From the NCBI RefSeq assembly GCF_014648655.1, contig NZ_BMRN01000035.1:1-64000 (forward strand): a DNA stretch of 64,000 bases, written 5' to 3'. The notes below the pieces were generated by a model. That model saw only the letters and a program-made list of their open reading frames with translations, had not been told where the DNA came from and did no database searches. The translations under genes were made by a program, and so were the position numbers. This document shows positions 42,926 through 51,630 of this stretch, one piece after another (the stretch's first letter is position 1; each line of letters opens with the position of its first letter). This DNA comes from Streptomyces atratus. GTDB taxonomy: Bacteria; Actinomycetota; Actinomycetes; Streptomycetales; Streptomycetaceae.

Positions 42926-43559
42926 GCACTCGGCTCCGCCAGCAGCCGAGTACGTCATCGGTGGTCGTGATGGTGGCGACGAGGGCGAGTGTGTTGCGGA
43001 TCACCGCGGGGGTGTAGTCGGCCGGCACCCCCGCGATGGCGTCGGACGGCACCACCGCCGTGTATCCGAGATTCACCGCGTCGAACACGGCGTTGGGGAT
43101 GGCGACATTGGCCGAGACCCCGGTGACGACGAGCGTCCGGCAGCCGAGGTTGCGGAGAATTGCGTCCACATCCGTGCCGGCGATGGGCGAAAGGCCGTGC
43201 AGTCTGCGCACGACGAGGTCTTCGTCCGCCACCTCGATGGGCTCGGCGATCCGTACCGCCGTAGTCCCCGAGTGCTGTTGTACGGGCAACCGGCCGGCGG
43301 CCCGGAAGAGGCGGGCGTTGTTGTTGGCACCCCGCCCGTCGGGCCGCCGTTCGGCCACCGCGTGCAGTACCTGGGCTCCGGCCTCGTGAGCGGCTGCGAC
43401 CAGTCGGGCGACGCGGTGGAGGGCGCCGGAGGACCTGACCTCCTCGGCCAGTTCGGGCAGCGCGCTCCCGGGGCCCACGACGCCCTGCTGGCATTCGACC
43501 GTCAGAAGCACGGTGGTGGCCGGATCGAGCTGCTCGGCAAGTTGTTCCTTCGACGGCAC
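42912..43559 (-). CDS. Isochorismatase-fold protein lacking the catalytic Cys
   Basis: 215 aa cysteine-hydrolase fold. The first strand reads LLTVECQQGVVG, with Glu where active enzymes have Asp. The nucleophile position reads VTGVSANVAIP, with Ala/Ser residues where GVCTNVCV-type sequences carry Cys. The rest of the fold (GYTAVVPSDAIAGVPADYTP, then LALVATITTTDDVL) is well kept, so the gene is under selection but probably not a standard amidase. It is divergent from the PPOX-class gene at 43672. Ligand unknown. Confidence 0.85.
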   Translation of the reverse strand: MPSKEQLAEQLDPATTVLLTVECQQGVVGPGSALPELAEEVRSSGALHRVARLVAAAHEAGAQVLHAVAERRPDGRGANNNARLFRAAGRLPVQQHSGTTAVRIAEPIEVADEDLVVRRLHGLSPIAGTDVDAILRNLGCRTLVVTGVSANVAIPNAVFDAVNLGYTAVVPSDAIAGVPADYTPAVIRNTLALVATITTTDDVLGCWRSRVRARA

Positions 43560-43636
43560 GGCTGCCCCTTTCGGTGGCGGATCGGGCGCGCGAGGTTAAC
43601 CGCCATTGCGTGATGAGGGAAGAGGCCCCATGATTT

Positions 43637-43651
43637 CTGACACAGAGTCAG
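43637..43651. promoter_or_regulatory. Palindromic candidate operator
   Basis: CTGAC-acaga-GTCAG, a perfect 5-bp inverted repeat in the divergent region between 42912-43559 and the PPOX-class gene, 20 bases before the latter's start. Confidence 0.4.
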
Positions 43652-43671
43652 CTATCGGGAGGGGGCGTCCC

Positions 43672-44148
43672 ATGGCCGCCATTCAGCGACGGGGCCGTCG
43701 GATCACGATGACGGACGCGGAACGCGACACCTATCTCGCCGAGCAACGCACCTGCCGGGTCGCCACCGTGTCCGCGGACGGCCGCCCGCACGTCGGCGCC
43801 CTCTGGTTCACCTGGGACGGCACCTCGATCTGGCTGTACTCGATCACCCGCAGCCTGCGCTGGTCCCAGCTGCGCAAGGACCCGAGGATCGCGGTGATCG
43901 TGGACGACGGGGTGGAGTACGCGGATCTGCGCGGCATCGAACTCGCCGGCGCGGCCGCCCCTGTGGGCGAGGCACCCCGCACCGGCGAACCGTACCCCGA
44001 ACTCGACGTGCCGGAACGGCTGTTCGCGGCGAAGTACTTCGGGATGGACACCATGCCGCACGACGGCCGGCACGCCTGGCTACGGCTCACCCCTCAGTCC
44101 ATCACCTCCTGGGACTTCCGGAAGCTCGCAGGACCGCCCGCGCCCTGA
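43672..44148 (+). CDS. PPOX-class flavin/F420-dependent oxidoreductase-like protein
   Basis: 158 aa split-barrel protein. MTDAERDTYLAEQRTCRVAT, VSADGRPHVGALWFTWDG and WSQLRKDPRIAVIVDDG show the pyridoxamine 5'-phosphate oxidase-like fold that binds FMN or F420. The ATG at 43672 has GGGAGGGGG upstream; an earlier ATG at 43630 is in frame. The C-terminus (WLRLTPQSITSWDFRKL) is typical of the actinobacterial group. Substrate unknown. Confidence 0.85.
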   Translation: MAAIQRRGRRITMTDAERDTYLAEQRTCRVATVSADGRPHVGALWFTWDGTSIWLYSITRSLRWSQLRKDPRIAVIVDDGVEYADLRGIELAGAAAPVGEAPRTGEPYPELDVPERLFAAKYFGMDTMPHDGRHAWLRLTPQSITSWDFRKLAGPPAP

Positions 44149-44165
44149 GGACACCCTTCCCCGTC

Positions 44166-45080
44166 CTACGACGACGGCGCATCCAGCTCCCGACCGGCCG
44201 TCCGCAGCGCCGTCACCGCCGCCCTGATCGACGGACGCCGGTCCGCGCCGGTACGCCACACGGCATGGACGTGCCGTCGCATCTTCTGCCGTACAGGCAC
44301 GAGCCGCACCCCGTCGGGTACCGGCCCTCGGCCCAGTCGCGGCGCCACACAGACCCCCATACCCGCGGCGATCAAGGCGAGTTGGGTGTGGTGCTCGCCC
44401 GCCAGATGCGCGATGCGCGGTTCGATGCCCTTCGAGCGCAGAGTGAACATCAGCCAGTCGTAGCAGAATTCGCCCTCCGGCCATGACACCCATTCGTCGT
44501 CGGCGAACTCCTCCAGGTCCACCTCCGCCCGGTCCGCGAGCCGATGACCGGCCGGCATCGCGATGTCCGGTGCGTCGTCGAGGAGTTCGGCCTTGGCCAG
44601 GCCACCGGGCACCGGCAGCCGCTTGTTGCTCCAGTCCAGTACCACCGCGAGGTCGACGTCACCCCTGATCACCGCACGAATTCCGTCCTCTGGCTCCAAT
44701 TCCCGTGTGTGCACGCGCAGTTCGGGATGATCGGCGCGCAGCGCGAGGAGCACCGCGGGAAAGAGTCCGCGCGCCGCGGTCGGAAATGCGGAGAGCCGGA
44801 TCTCGCCCACCACCTCACCGCGCTGCGCCTCGATGTCGGACTGGGCCAGCTCAACCTGGGACAGGATCCGGGCCGCGTGGTCGGCCAGCAGCTGACCGGC
44901 GTCGGTGAGCCGGACCCCACGGCCGTTCTTGGCGAGGAGCTGCTGCCCCACCTCCCGCTCCAGCTTCGACATCTGCTGGGAGACCGCCGATGTGGTGATG
45001 TGCAGCCCCTCGGCGGCGCCGCTGACCGAACCGTGCCGGGCGAGGGCATCCAGGGTGCGCAGGCGCTCCAGGTTCAACAT
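44166..45080 (-). CDS. LysR-family regulator divergent from an EamA exporter
   Basis: 304 aa. LERLRTLDALARHGSVSGAA, then SAVSQQMSKLEREVGQQLLA is the LysR winged helix; the remaining 210 residues form the substrate-binding-like domain (RLSAFPTAARGLFPAVLLAL, then GLGVCVAP-type stretch MGVCVAPRLGRG). Start at 45080 rather than an upstream in-frame codon because MLNLERL is the usual LysR opening. It is divergent from the EamA gene 62 bases away, its probable target, and ends 18 bases from the convergent PPOX-class gene. Confidence 0.9.
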   Translation of the reverse strand: MLNLERLRTLDALARHGSVSGAAEGLHITTSAVSQQMSKLEREVGQQLLAKNGRGVRLTDAGQLLADHAARILSQVELAQSDIEAQRGEVVGEIRLSAFPTAARGLFPAVLLALRADHPELRVHTRELEPEDGIRAVIRGDVDLAVVLDWSNKRLPVPGGLAKAELLDDAPDIAMPAGHRLADRAEVDLEEFADDEWVSWPEGEFCYDWLMFTLRSKGIEPRIAHLAGEHHTQLALIAAGMGVCVAPRLGRGPVPDGVRLVPVRQKMRRHVHAVWRTGADRRPSIRAAVTALRTAGRELDAPSS

Positions 45081-45090
45081 GTAAGCAATG

Positions 45091-45133
45091 CTACGCGAAT
45101 TCCCGCACAAAATCTCACTTGTCCTACGCGATT
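45091..45133. promoter_or_regulatory. Direct repeat in the LysR/EamA promoter region
   Basis: CTACGCGA occurs at 45091-45098 and 45124-45131 (33 bases apart, three helical turns), followed in each case by A/T-rich bases. Together with its position between the two divergent starts it is a candidate LysR binding site. Confidence 0.5.
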
Positions 45134-45142
45134 GTTTTCGTC

Positions 45143-46165
45143 ATGGTTGACCGCATGAGCGCCCCTGCCACGCCGAGAACCACTCCTCCCGTCAAGCCCC
45201 CCGCCCCTGCCGTACCGGCAGGGACGACCACTCCGGCTCCGATCTCAGCACCTGCCGCGCGCCGGGCCCTGGACTGGCGGATCCGGTTCGGGGCGCTCTC
45301 GCTCATCTGGGGATTCAGCTTCCTTCTGATCAAGGTCGGTACCGAGGGGTATGCCCCGTTCCAGGTCACTCTCGGCCGCCTGCTGTCGGGCACGGCGGTG
45401 CTGGCCGTCGCGATGGTGGTACGGCGTGAGCGGCTGCCGCACGGCGCCCGCACCTGGGGGCACCTGGCCGTCGCCGCGTTCTTCCTGAACGCACTGCCGT
45501 TCTCGCTCTTCGCATATGCCGAGCTGAGCATCCCGTCGACGCTGGCCGGAATCTGCAATGCGACCTCGCCCCTGTGGGGCATGGCGCTTTCGCTCGTCGC
45601 ACTCTCCGAGGACCGGCCGACCCGTCGCCGCGTCGCCGGACTCGGGCTCGGATTCCTCGGTGTACTCACCGTGCTGGGCGCCTGGCAGGGCTTCTCCGGG
45701 CTGGACTTCAGCGGTACGGCCATGGCCCTGCTCGCTTCCCTCAGCTATCCGGTCGGCTGGATCTATGTCCGCAGGACGCTGGCGGGCAGCAGTTCCTCCA
45801 CGCTCGCCCTGACCGGCAGCCAGCTCTTTCTCGGCACGGTACAGATCGCCCTGGTGACCCCGCTGTTCACATCGGCCCCCGATGGATTCCCGCTGCTCCC
45901 GACACTTGCCGTGGTCGCTCTGGGGGCGCTCGGCACGGGCCTCGCAGTGCTGATGCAGTACGGCCTGGTGGAGGAGGTCGGACCGACGACCGCGCAGATG
46001 GTCACCTACTTCATTCCGGTGATCGCCACCGCGGCCGGAGTCGTCGTGCTCGGCGAGCAGCTGAGCTGGAACACTCCGGTCGGCGCGCTCGTGGTCCTGG
46101 CAGGCGCCGCTCTCACCCAGAGCAGGGCGCGCGGCAGCAAGGCCAGGGCCGAGGCTCAGCCGTAG
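45143..46165 (+). CDS. EamA/DMT-family exporter
   Basis: 340 aa. A polar, Pro/Ala-rich N-terminal tail of about 40 residues precedes ten hydrophobic helices in two EamA repeats: LSLIWGFSFLLIKVGTEGYA, SIPSTLAGICNATSPLWGMAL, and the second repeat with FIPVIATAAGVVVLGEQLSW. The family exports amino acids, nucleosides or drugs. No clear ribosome binding site precedes 45143 or the in-frame ATG at 45155; the transcript may be leaderless. Its 3' end overlaps the MocR gene by ten bases tail to tail. Confidence 0.88.
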   Translation: MVDRMSAPATPRTTPPVKPPAPAVPAGTTTPAPISAPAARRALDWRIRFGALSLIWGFSFLLIKVGTEGYAPFQVTLGRLLSGTAVLAVAMVVRRERLPHGARTWGHLAVAAFFLNALPFSLFAYAELSIPSTLAGICNATSPLWGMALSLVALSEDRPTRRRVAGLGLGFLGVLTVLGAWQGFSGLDFSGTAMALLASLSYPVGWIYVRRTLAGSSSSTLALTGSQLFLGTVQIALVTPLFTSAPDGFPLLPTLAVVALGALGTGLAVLMQYGLVEEVGPTTAQMVTYFIPVIATAAGVVVLGEQLSWNTPVGALVVLAGAALTQSRARGSKARAEAQP

Positions 46166-47493
46166 TTAAGCGGTTTCGCCGGGCCCGCCGCTGCCGCCAC
46201 CGCATCGGCCAGCGGCCCGATGTCGGCCCCGTTCAGCGGTGAGACGGTGAGCCGGATCCCCTGGGGCGCGGTCATCCGGAACCGCGCCCCGGGCGCCACC
46301 GCCCAGCCTGCGTGCAGCAGCCGCGCCACCGCACCGGTCTCGTCACTGACCGGCACCCACACATTCATGCCACTGCGTCCGTGCGCCTCCACGCCCCGCT
46401 CCTCCAACGCCTTCACGAGTGCGTCCCGCCGCTCCGCGTACGCCTCCGCCACCGCGCCCGAATCGACCGCGCCCGAGGACCACAGGTGCACCACGGCCCG
46501 TTGCAGCAGTCTGCTGACCCAGCCGGGGCCCAGGCGCTGCCGGCCCGACACTCTGTCGACCGTGACCAAGTCGCCGGTCAGCGCGGCGACCCGCAGATCC
46601 GGCCCGTACGCCTTGGCCACGGACCGCACGAATGCCCACCGGTCCGTGGCGCCCGCCAGCGGGTACAGCGGCAGATCGACGATGGCGTGCCCATGGTCGT
46701 CCTCGATCAGGAGGACGCCGCGGTGTCCGGCAAGAACGCCCCTCAGCTCGAAGGCGCGCCCGGCGCTGATCGCGGCCCCGGTCGGATTCTGCGCGCGGTC
46801 GGTGACCACGAGGGCGCGGGCACCGGCGTTCAGCGCGTGCTCGACGGCATCGGGCAGCGGTCCCTCGTCGTCGAGCGCGACGGGCACTGGGCGCAGCCCC
46901 AGCGCCGGTACGAGATCCAGCAAGCTGCCCCACCCCGGGTCCTCGATGGCCACCGCGTCACCGGGCTTGAGATGCGCGACCAGTACGCGCTCGATCGCAT
47001 CCAGCGATCCGGAGGTCGCGACCACGGATCCGGCCGGCACTCCGTCGGCATCCAGCGCGGCGCGGGCGAGCGCGGCGAACTCCGGGTCCACCGGCGCCTG
47101 TCCGTACATCCCGGGCCGCCGCGCATACTCACCCGCGGCCGCCGCGAACGCCTCCCCCAGCGCGGGCAGCAGTGCCGGATCGGGGTTCCCCTCCCCCAGG
47201 TCCCGCACCCCGGGCGGCGCCTCGACCCGGAGCGAACCGCGCGCCGTACTCGCGGGTCGCGGCCGCACCCTGCTGCCCCGGCGCCCGGCCGTCTCGATCA
47301 CCCCGCGCTCGCGGAGCGTGCGGTAGGCGGCCGCCACCGTATTGGGATTCACTCCCAACAGGTCCGCCAACTCCCGCATGGGCGGGAGAACTTGTCCGGG
47401 CGCGAGCTCCCCCGAACCGACCCCGCACTCCACACTGGCGGCAATTTCCGCTGCACGCCGCCCTACGATCCGATACTCTCCTAGCACAAACAA
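46156..47493 (-). CDS. MocR/PdxR-type regulator (GntR helix-turn-helix plus aminotransferase-like domain)
   Basis: 445 aa. The N-terminal GntR winged helix reads LPPMRELADLLGVNPNTVAA and AYRTLRERGVIETAGRRGSR. The C-terminal fold-I aminotransferase-like domain (from about 95) has YGQAPVDPEF, AIEDPGWGS, TDRAQNPTGA, LLIEDDHGHAIVDLP and SVAKAYGPDLRVA, where the PLP-binding Lys sits in SVAKAYGP. Such regulators sense PLP or amino-acid adducts. The start is TTG at 47493; an in-frame GTG at 47487 is also possible. It is divergent from a PPOX-class gene with a palindrome between them, so control of that gene is likely. Confidence 0.88.
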   Translation of the reverse strand: MFVLGEYRIVGRRAAEIAASVECGVGSGELAPGQVLPPMRELADLLGVNPNTVAAAYRTLRERGVIETAGRRGSRVRPRPASTARGSLRVEAPPGVRDLGEGNPDPALLPALGEAFAAAAGEYARRPGMYGQAPVDPEFAALARAALDADGVPAGSVVATSGSLDAIERVLVAHLKPGDAVAIEDPGWGSLLDLVPALGLRPVPVALDDEGPLPDAVEHALNAGARALVVTDRAQNPTGAAISAGRAFELRGVLAGHRGVLLIEDDHGHAIVDLPLYPLAGATDRWAFVRSVAKAYGPDLRVAALTGDLVTVDRVSGRQRLGPGWVSRLLQRAVVHLWSSGAVDSGAVAEAYAERRDALVKALEERGVEAHGRSGMNVWVPVSDETGAVARLLHAGWAVAPGARFRMTAPQGIRLTVSPLNGADIGPLADAVAAAAGPAKPLNYG

Positions 47494-47498
47494 GATTA

Positions 47499-47510
47499 TG
47501 CACTAGTGCA
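47499..47510. promoter_or_regulatory. 12-bp palindrome between MocR and PPOX genes
   Basis: TGCACTAGTGCA is a perfect palindrome lying six bases from the MocR start and 12 bases before the PPOX start. Binding there would block both genes. Confidence 0.6.
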
Positions 47511-47522
47511 ATGGAGTACGCA

Positions 47523-48218
47523 ATGCCGGACACCGCATCTCCGCAGACCACGGGCCCGGACTCCGCGGCCGGATACCAGCCGACCGAGCGCACCGTCCCG
47601 ACCCGTTCCCGCGATCGCGCGGCGTACGACCGGGAACTGGTCCACTCGATACTCGACGAGGCGTACGTCTGCCATCTCGGCTTCGTCCGTGACGGCTCAC
47701 CGGTCGTCCTGCCTACGCTCTTCGGCCGCGTCGGCGAGCGGCTCTACGTACACGGCTCGACGGGCTCCCGGCCGCTGCGGGAGGCCGGCCGGACCGACCC
47801 CGGCCTGCCCGTCTGCCTGACGGTGACGCATGTCGACGGGCTGGTGCTCGCTCGTTCCGCCTTCCACCACTCGATCAACTACCGCTCCGTGGTGGTCCAC
47901 GGCGTCGCGCGCACGGTCACCGACCCGAAGGAGCGGCGGACCGCCCTCGACGCGATCGTCGACCACGTGGTGCCGGGCCGGTCCGCGGACTCGCGACCCG
48001 CCGACGAGAAGGAGCTGGCCGCGACAGCGGTCATACGCCTGGACCTCCAGGAGGTCTCCGCCAAGATCCGCACCGGCGGCCCCAACGACGAGCCCCGCGA
48101 CCTCGAGCTGCCCCACTGGGCGGGCGTCGTCCCGCTCGCCCACGGCTATGCGACGCCGCTCCCCTCGAACGACCTCGATCCCGCCATCGGGGTGCCGGAC
48201 TACATCGCCGCGCTCTGA
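47523..48218 (+). CDS. PPOX-class flavin-nucleotide-binding protein
   Basis: 231 aa pyridoxamine 5'-phosphate oxidase-like split barrel of the NimA/COG3467 type. RDRAAYDRELVHSILDEAYV, CHLGFVRDGSPVVLPTLFGR and VCLTVTHVDGLVLARSAFHHSINYRSVVVHG fit the family. GGAG lies six bases before the ATG at 47523; ATG at 47511 is in frame but lies within the palindrome. Divergent from the MocR-type regulator, as is frequent for PLP-linked genes. Ligand (FMN, F420 or haem) unknown. Confidence 0.87.
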   Translation: MPDTASPQTTGPDSAAGYQPTERTVPTRSRDRAAYDRELVHSILDEAYVCHLGFVRDGSPVVLPTLFGRVGERLYVHGSTGSRPLREAGRTDPGLPVCLTVTHVDGLVLARSAFHHSINYRSVVVHGVARTVTDPKERRTALDAIVDHVVPGRSADSRPADEKELAATAVIRLDLQEVSAKIRTGGPNDEPRDLELPHWAGVVPLAHGYATPLPSNDLDPAIGVPDYIAAL

Positions 48219-48224
48219 CTCCTC

Positions 48225-48269
48225 CCGGGGTGACCGAGCCCACCGCCGGGTACGGCCCGGCCACCCCGG
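48225..48269. terminator. Hairpin between convergent PPOX and EamA genes
   Basis: CCGGGGTG (48225-48232) pairs with CACCCCGG (48262-48269); the 29-base interior has further pairing potential. It fills the space between the convergent stops. Confidence 0.6.
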
Positions 48270-48272
48270 TGG

Positions 48273-49229
48273 TCAGGCCGGTACTGCTGCCCGGCGGCGG
48301 GCGTGCGCGGCGCTGCGCGCCTCGGCGAACGCCAGCCCCGCCACGGCCGCGAGGAGCAGCAGCGTCCCGACAACGGTGGCCGCGGTGAGCTGTTCGCGGA
48401 GCACCACCACGGCGATGACCGCCGCGCTGACCGGTTCGAGCAGCATGATCACGGACACCGTCGCGGCACGCACCGCCGCGGCGCCCGCGAAGTAGAGCGC
48501 ATAGGCGAGCGCGGTCGGTACCGCCGCCACGTACACCAGCAGCGTCAGGACCTGCGCGGCCTGAGCGGTATGCGGTACGAGCCCCTCGGCCGCAGCCATC
48601 GGCAGCAGTCCGACGGCTCCGATCCCGAATGCCCATGCGCTGGTGGCCAGCGAGTCGGTGGCACCGCCGTCGCGGCCGAGCCACCTGGTCAGCAGGGTGA
48701 TCGTCGCGTAGCCGGCTGCGGAGAGCAGCGCCAGGGCGACCCCGGCGGGGCGGACGGTGGCCCCGTCGCCGCCGAGCACGAGCACGGCGAGCCCGGCCAG
48801 CGCACCCACCACCGCGGTGAGTCCGCCGCGTCCCAGCCGCTCCCCCATGGTCAGCCGTGCACCGACCGCGATGAACACGGGGCCCGCTCCAAGGGTGACG
48901 ACGGTCCCGACCGCGAGGCCGGTCGCCTCGACAGCCGCGAAGTACGCGCTCTGGAAGACGGTGAGACCGACGCCGGTCCCCAGGACGCGCAGCAGCCGGC
49001 GGCGGCGCGGCTCGGCGAGGACGGCCGCGCGTCGGGACCGTAGCGCCAGCGCGGCGAGCAGCAGTACGAGGCCGCCCAGGCAGCGCCAGAACGACAGGGC
49101 GAGCGGGCCCAGATCGCTGACCTCGAAGATCAGCGAAGCGGCGGCCCCTGCAGTGCCCCAGGCGACACCGGCGACGATCAGATAGAAGAGGCTCCGCCCG
49201 ACGGGCAGTCCGGCAGCAGGGTTCGACAC
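48273..49229 (-). CDS. EamA/DMT-family transporter
   Basis: 318 aa, ten hydrophobic helices in two EamA repeats. Family landmarks: LIVAGVAWGTAGAAASLIFE, VVTLGAGPVFIAVGARLTMGERL, and the second-repeat VSVIMLLEPVSAAVIAVVVL followed by REQLT. The C-terminus is a basic cytoplasmic tail. A second EamA gene lies 157 bases upstream on the same strand. Substrate unknown. Confidence 0.9.
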   Translation of the reverse strand: MSNPAAGLPVGRSLFYLIVAGVAWGTAGAAASLIFEVSDLGPLALSFWRCLGGLVLLLAALALRSRRAAVLAEPRRRRLLRVLGTGVGLTVFQSAYFAAVEATGLAVGTVVTLGAGPVFIAVGARLTMGERLGRGGLTAVVGALAGLAVLVLGGDGATVRPAGVALALLSAAGYATITLLTRWLGRDGGATDSLATSAWAFGIGAVGLLPMAAAEGLVPHTAQAAQVLTLLVYVAAVPTALAYALYFAGAAAVRAATVSVIMLLEPVSAAVIAVVVLREQLTAATVVGTLLLLAAVAGLAFAEARSAAHARRRAAVPA

Positions 49230-49386
49230 GTGACTTCTCCGGATGAAGACAGGACGGTGGTCGCTCGGCTCCGTACACGGGCAGCGTCGAACCGTTCGGG
49301 ACTGCCCGAGCCCGGTCTTCGTCAGGAATGACCGCCCGCGCTAGGCGGCAGGCGGCGGAAGTACGGTCGAATGCCTGATCGGCACA

Positions 49387-50415
49387 TTACGTCGCAGCAC
49401 GACCTGCGGACAACTTCCCCTCGACAGCGGCATGGCCTCGGTCCGATCCCGCGGTATGCCCCTCACCCCGTCCGGATGCGACGGGGCCGGAGGGCGTCTT
49501 CGGTGTCGCCGACTGGGCGATGAAGGCACCGATCAGCACCATGGAGCCGCCGATGAGCTGCGGCGCCGACAGGTGCTCGCCGAGCATCACCCAGGCGAGC
49601 ACGGTGGCGATGACCGCCTCGAGACAGGCGACGACACCCGCCACCGCCGGTGAGAGCAGCCGCACCGAGATCACCCCGGTGACATAGGCGATCACCGTCG
49701 ATATCAGCACGATCCAGACGAGCAGCAGCCAGGCAGGTACATCCGTGCCGTCCATGCCCGCGCTGCCGCCCAGAACCGACCAGTCCATGCCCCAGGGCCG
49801 CGCGACCACGGTGAGGACGACCGTGCCGATCAACAGCCCGTACGCGATGACACCGACCGGATGCGGAGGTTCGACTCCTTTCGCGCTGTCCGCGCTGCCC
49901 TGGTCCGACAGGACGAAGTAGCCGACCTGGCAGCAGGCGGCGCCGAGCGCGAGCAGCAGCCCGACCACGTCGAAGCTCAGCCCCGACCAGATCTCGACCA
50001 CGCAGGTGAGTCCCGCGACGGCGAGCACCACACCGACCGCGGCGCCCCGGCTGACCGGCCGGCGCTGGACGAAGCGGACCCAGCCCAGGACGAGCGCGGG
50101 CGCCAGGTACTCGACGAGAAGAGCGACACCGACGGGGACACGGGAAATCGCAGCGAAGTAGAAGGCTTGCACACCGGCCACGGCAAGCAGCCCGAACCCC
50201 AGCAGCAGGATCGGCCGGCTGCGCACGAGAACCCGGTGGCGCCAGGCGACGGGCAGCATGACAAGGGCGGCGCCCGCCACCCGTAGCCACACCACATGGA
50301 GCGGATCGAGTCCTGCCTCGATCAGCGGCTTGGCCGCCACCCCTGAACCACCGAATGCGAACGCCGAGGCCAGGGCAAGTCCCAAGCTGGCGCTTCTCCC
50401 CTGAGACGCGTGCAT
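49387..50415 (-). CDS. EamA/DMT-family transporter
   Basis: 342 aa, ten helices. LALASAFAFGGSGVAAKPLIEAGL opens the first repeat; RLLSPAVAGVVACLEAVIATVLAWVML and GEHLSAPQLIGG mark the second. The extra loop around 185-215 is hydrophilic. The ATG at 50415 was taken over a GTG two codons upstream; neither has a clear binding site. It is not close in sequence to its neighbour at 48273, so this is not a recent tandem duplication. Confidence 0.88.
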   Translation of the reverse strand: MHASQGRSASLGLALASAFAFGGSGVAAKPLIEAGLDPLHVVWLRVAGAALVMLPVAWRHRVLVRSRPILLLGFGLLAVAGVQAFYFAAISRVPVGVALLVEYLAPALVLGWVRFVQRRPVSRGAAVGVVLAVAGLTCVVEIWSGLSFDVVGLLLALGAACCQVGYFVLSDQGSADSAKGVEPPHPVGVIAYGLLIGTVVLTVVARPWGMDWSVLGGSAGMDGTDVPAWLLLVWIVLISTVIAYVTGVISVRLLSPAVAGVVACLEAVIATVLAWVMLGEHLSAPQLIGGSMVLIGAFIAQSATPKTPSGPVASGRGEGHTAGSDRGHAAVEGKLSAGRAAT

Positions 50416-50478
50416 CGGCACATCATGACAGCTGTGGTCAGTAGCGTCACCCCTGTGACCCCTGACGCACGCTCCCCG

Positions 50479-50967
50479 TCAGACGCTCGGCTCCACCGCG
50501 GCTTTCGACATCAGTTCGCCCAGCCCGACGACAGCCAGTCCGTCCATGTAGTCACGGACTCGCGTGATCAGTCCGTCATGGACTCGGACGATCAGCACAC
50601 CGGGCACGGTGAAGGTGCCGCTCCCGGTCGGCAGTGAGCCGACCACGACGTGCTCGCCAATGATCACTTCCGGATCGGCGGTCTCGTGGATCTCCATGCC
50701 CTCGACGGCCTCCACCCGGACGGGGCTCGCGCCCCAGGCCGCCCGGTAGCCGGCACGCACCTCCTCGCGCCCCTCGTAGCGGGAAGGGAACCCGGGGGAG
50801 GAGAACGGGAACTCATGCACCGCGTCCGCCGTGTACAGGTCGGCGAGGTCGTCCGCGGACTTGTCGAGCATGGCCTGGTGATAGCGGCCCAGCACCTCGC
50901 GGGGCGTACGGGCCGAGGGCTTCTGCAGACCCGACACGGAGCTCACTCCATCCACTGCCCACTCCAT
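50479..50967 (-). CDS. NTF2-like (SnoaL-type) protein
   Basis: 162 aa alpha+beta barrel of the SnoaL/nuclear-transport-factor-2 superfamily. VLGRYHQAMLDKSADDLADL, YTADAVHEFPFSSPGFPSRYEGREEV and the late VLIVRVHDGLITRVRDYMDG fit it. Such proteins act as isomerases, cyclases or ligand binders. Divergent from the TetR gene at 51041, with a palindrome between them, so it is the likely TetR target. Confidence 0.85.
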   Translation of the reverse strand: MEWAVDGVSSVSGLQKPSARTPREVLGRYHQAMLDKSADDLADLYTADAVHEFPFSSPGFPSRYEGREEVRAGYRAAWGASPVRVEAVEGMEIHETADPEVIIGEHVVVGSLPTGSGTFTVPGVLIVRVHDGLITRVRDYMDGLAVVGLGELMSKAAVEPSV

Positions 50968-50971
50968 TCAC

Positions 50972-50985
50972 TCAACGAATGTTGA
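50972..50985. promoter_or_regulatory. Candidate TetR operator
   Basis: TCAAC-gaat-GTTGA, a perfect inverted repeat within the 73-base divergent region between the NTF2-like and TetR genes, five bases from the former's start. Confidence 0.55.
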
Positions 50986-51040
50986 CCCAATGAACGTACG
51001 ACCCCGCCATGGCTCCGGTCAACGGTTGTAGAGTGAAATC

Positions 51041-51607
51041 GTGACCGTCCCTCACATCTCCCGCGCCGACCGCCGCCGAGCCACCGAGGCACGCATCCTC
51101 GACAGCGCCCGTGAGCTGTTCGCCGAGCGGGGTTTCGATCGCACCACCATCCGTGCCGTGGCAGCCGTGGCAGGCGTCGATCCGGCTCTGGTCATGCAGT
51201 ACTTCAGGTCGAAACGCGAGTTGTTCACCCAGGCCGTGCAGGTGTCCCCCGCACTGCCGGCCGACACCGACGGCGATGCGCTGGTGGATCAACTGATCGC
51301 CACACTCGGCCTCAATCTCGGTGGCCTTCCCGACGGCATGCTGGCGATGATGCGCTCCATGCTCACCGATCCGGCCGCGGCCGATCACGCCCGCACCACC
51401 CTCGACCGGCAGATCGGCAGCATCGGCGCGGCACTGCCGGAGGTCGAGGACCCCGAGCTGCGCGCCGCACTGGTCATCACCACCATGGTCGGCGTCACCA
51501 TCGGCCACCAGCTACTCGGCCTCGAAGCCCTCCGCGACGCTCCCGCCGACCGCATCGCCACCCTGCTCCGCCCGGCCTTCAAGGCCCTGACCGAACCGCC
51601 ACACTGA
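51041..51607 (+). CDS. TetR-family transcriptional regulator
   Basis: 188 aa. The DNA-binding domain is clear: RATEARILDSARELFAERGF, then TTIRAVAAVAGVDPALVMQYF. The C-terminal part matches the TetR_C_17-like group with LGLNLGGLPDGMLAMMRSML and VGVTIGHQLLGL. The start is GTG, fixed by the usual spacing before the helix-turn-helix. It probably represses the divergent NTF2-like gene and itself. Confidence 0.9.
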   Translation: MTVPHISRADRRRATEARILDSARELFAERGFDRTTIRAVAAVAGVDPALVMQYFRSKRELFTQAVQVSPALPADTDGDALVDQLIATLGLNLGGLPDGMLAMMRSMLTDPAAADHARTTLDRQIGSIGAALPEVEDPELRAALVITTMVGVTIGHQLLGLEALRDAPADRIATLLRPAFKALTEPPH

Positions 51608-51630
51608 ATCGGTGTTTGCGCGTCAGGCCG

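Noticed and set aside
49860..49880. tRNA T-loop-like string GGTTCGACTCC
   Set aside because: It lies inside the EamA gene in a coding frame; no acceptor stem, anticodon arm or D-loop can be folded around it.
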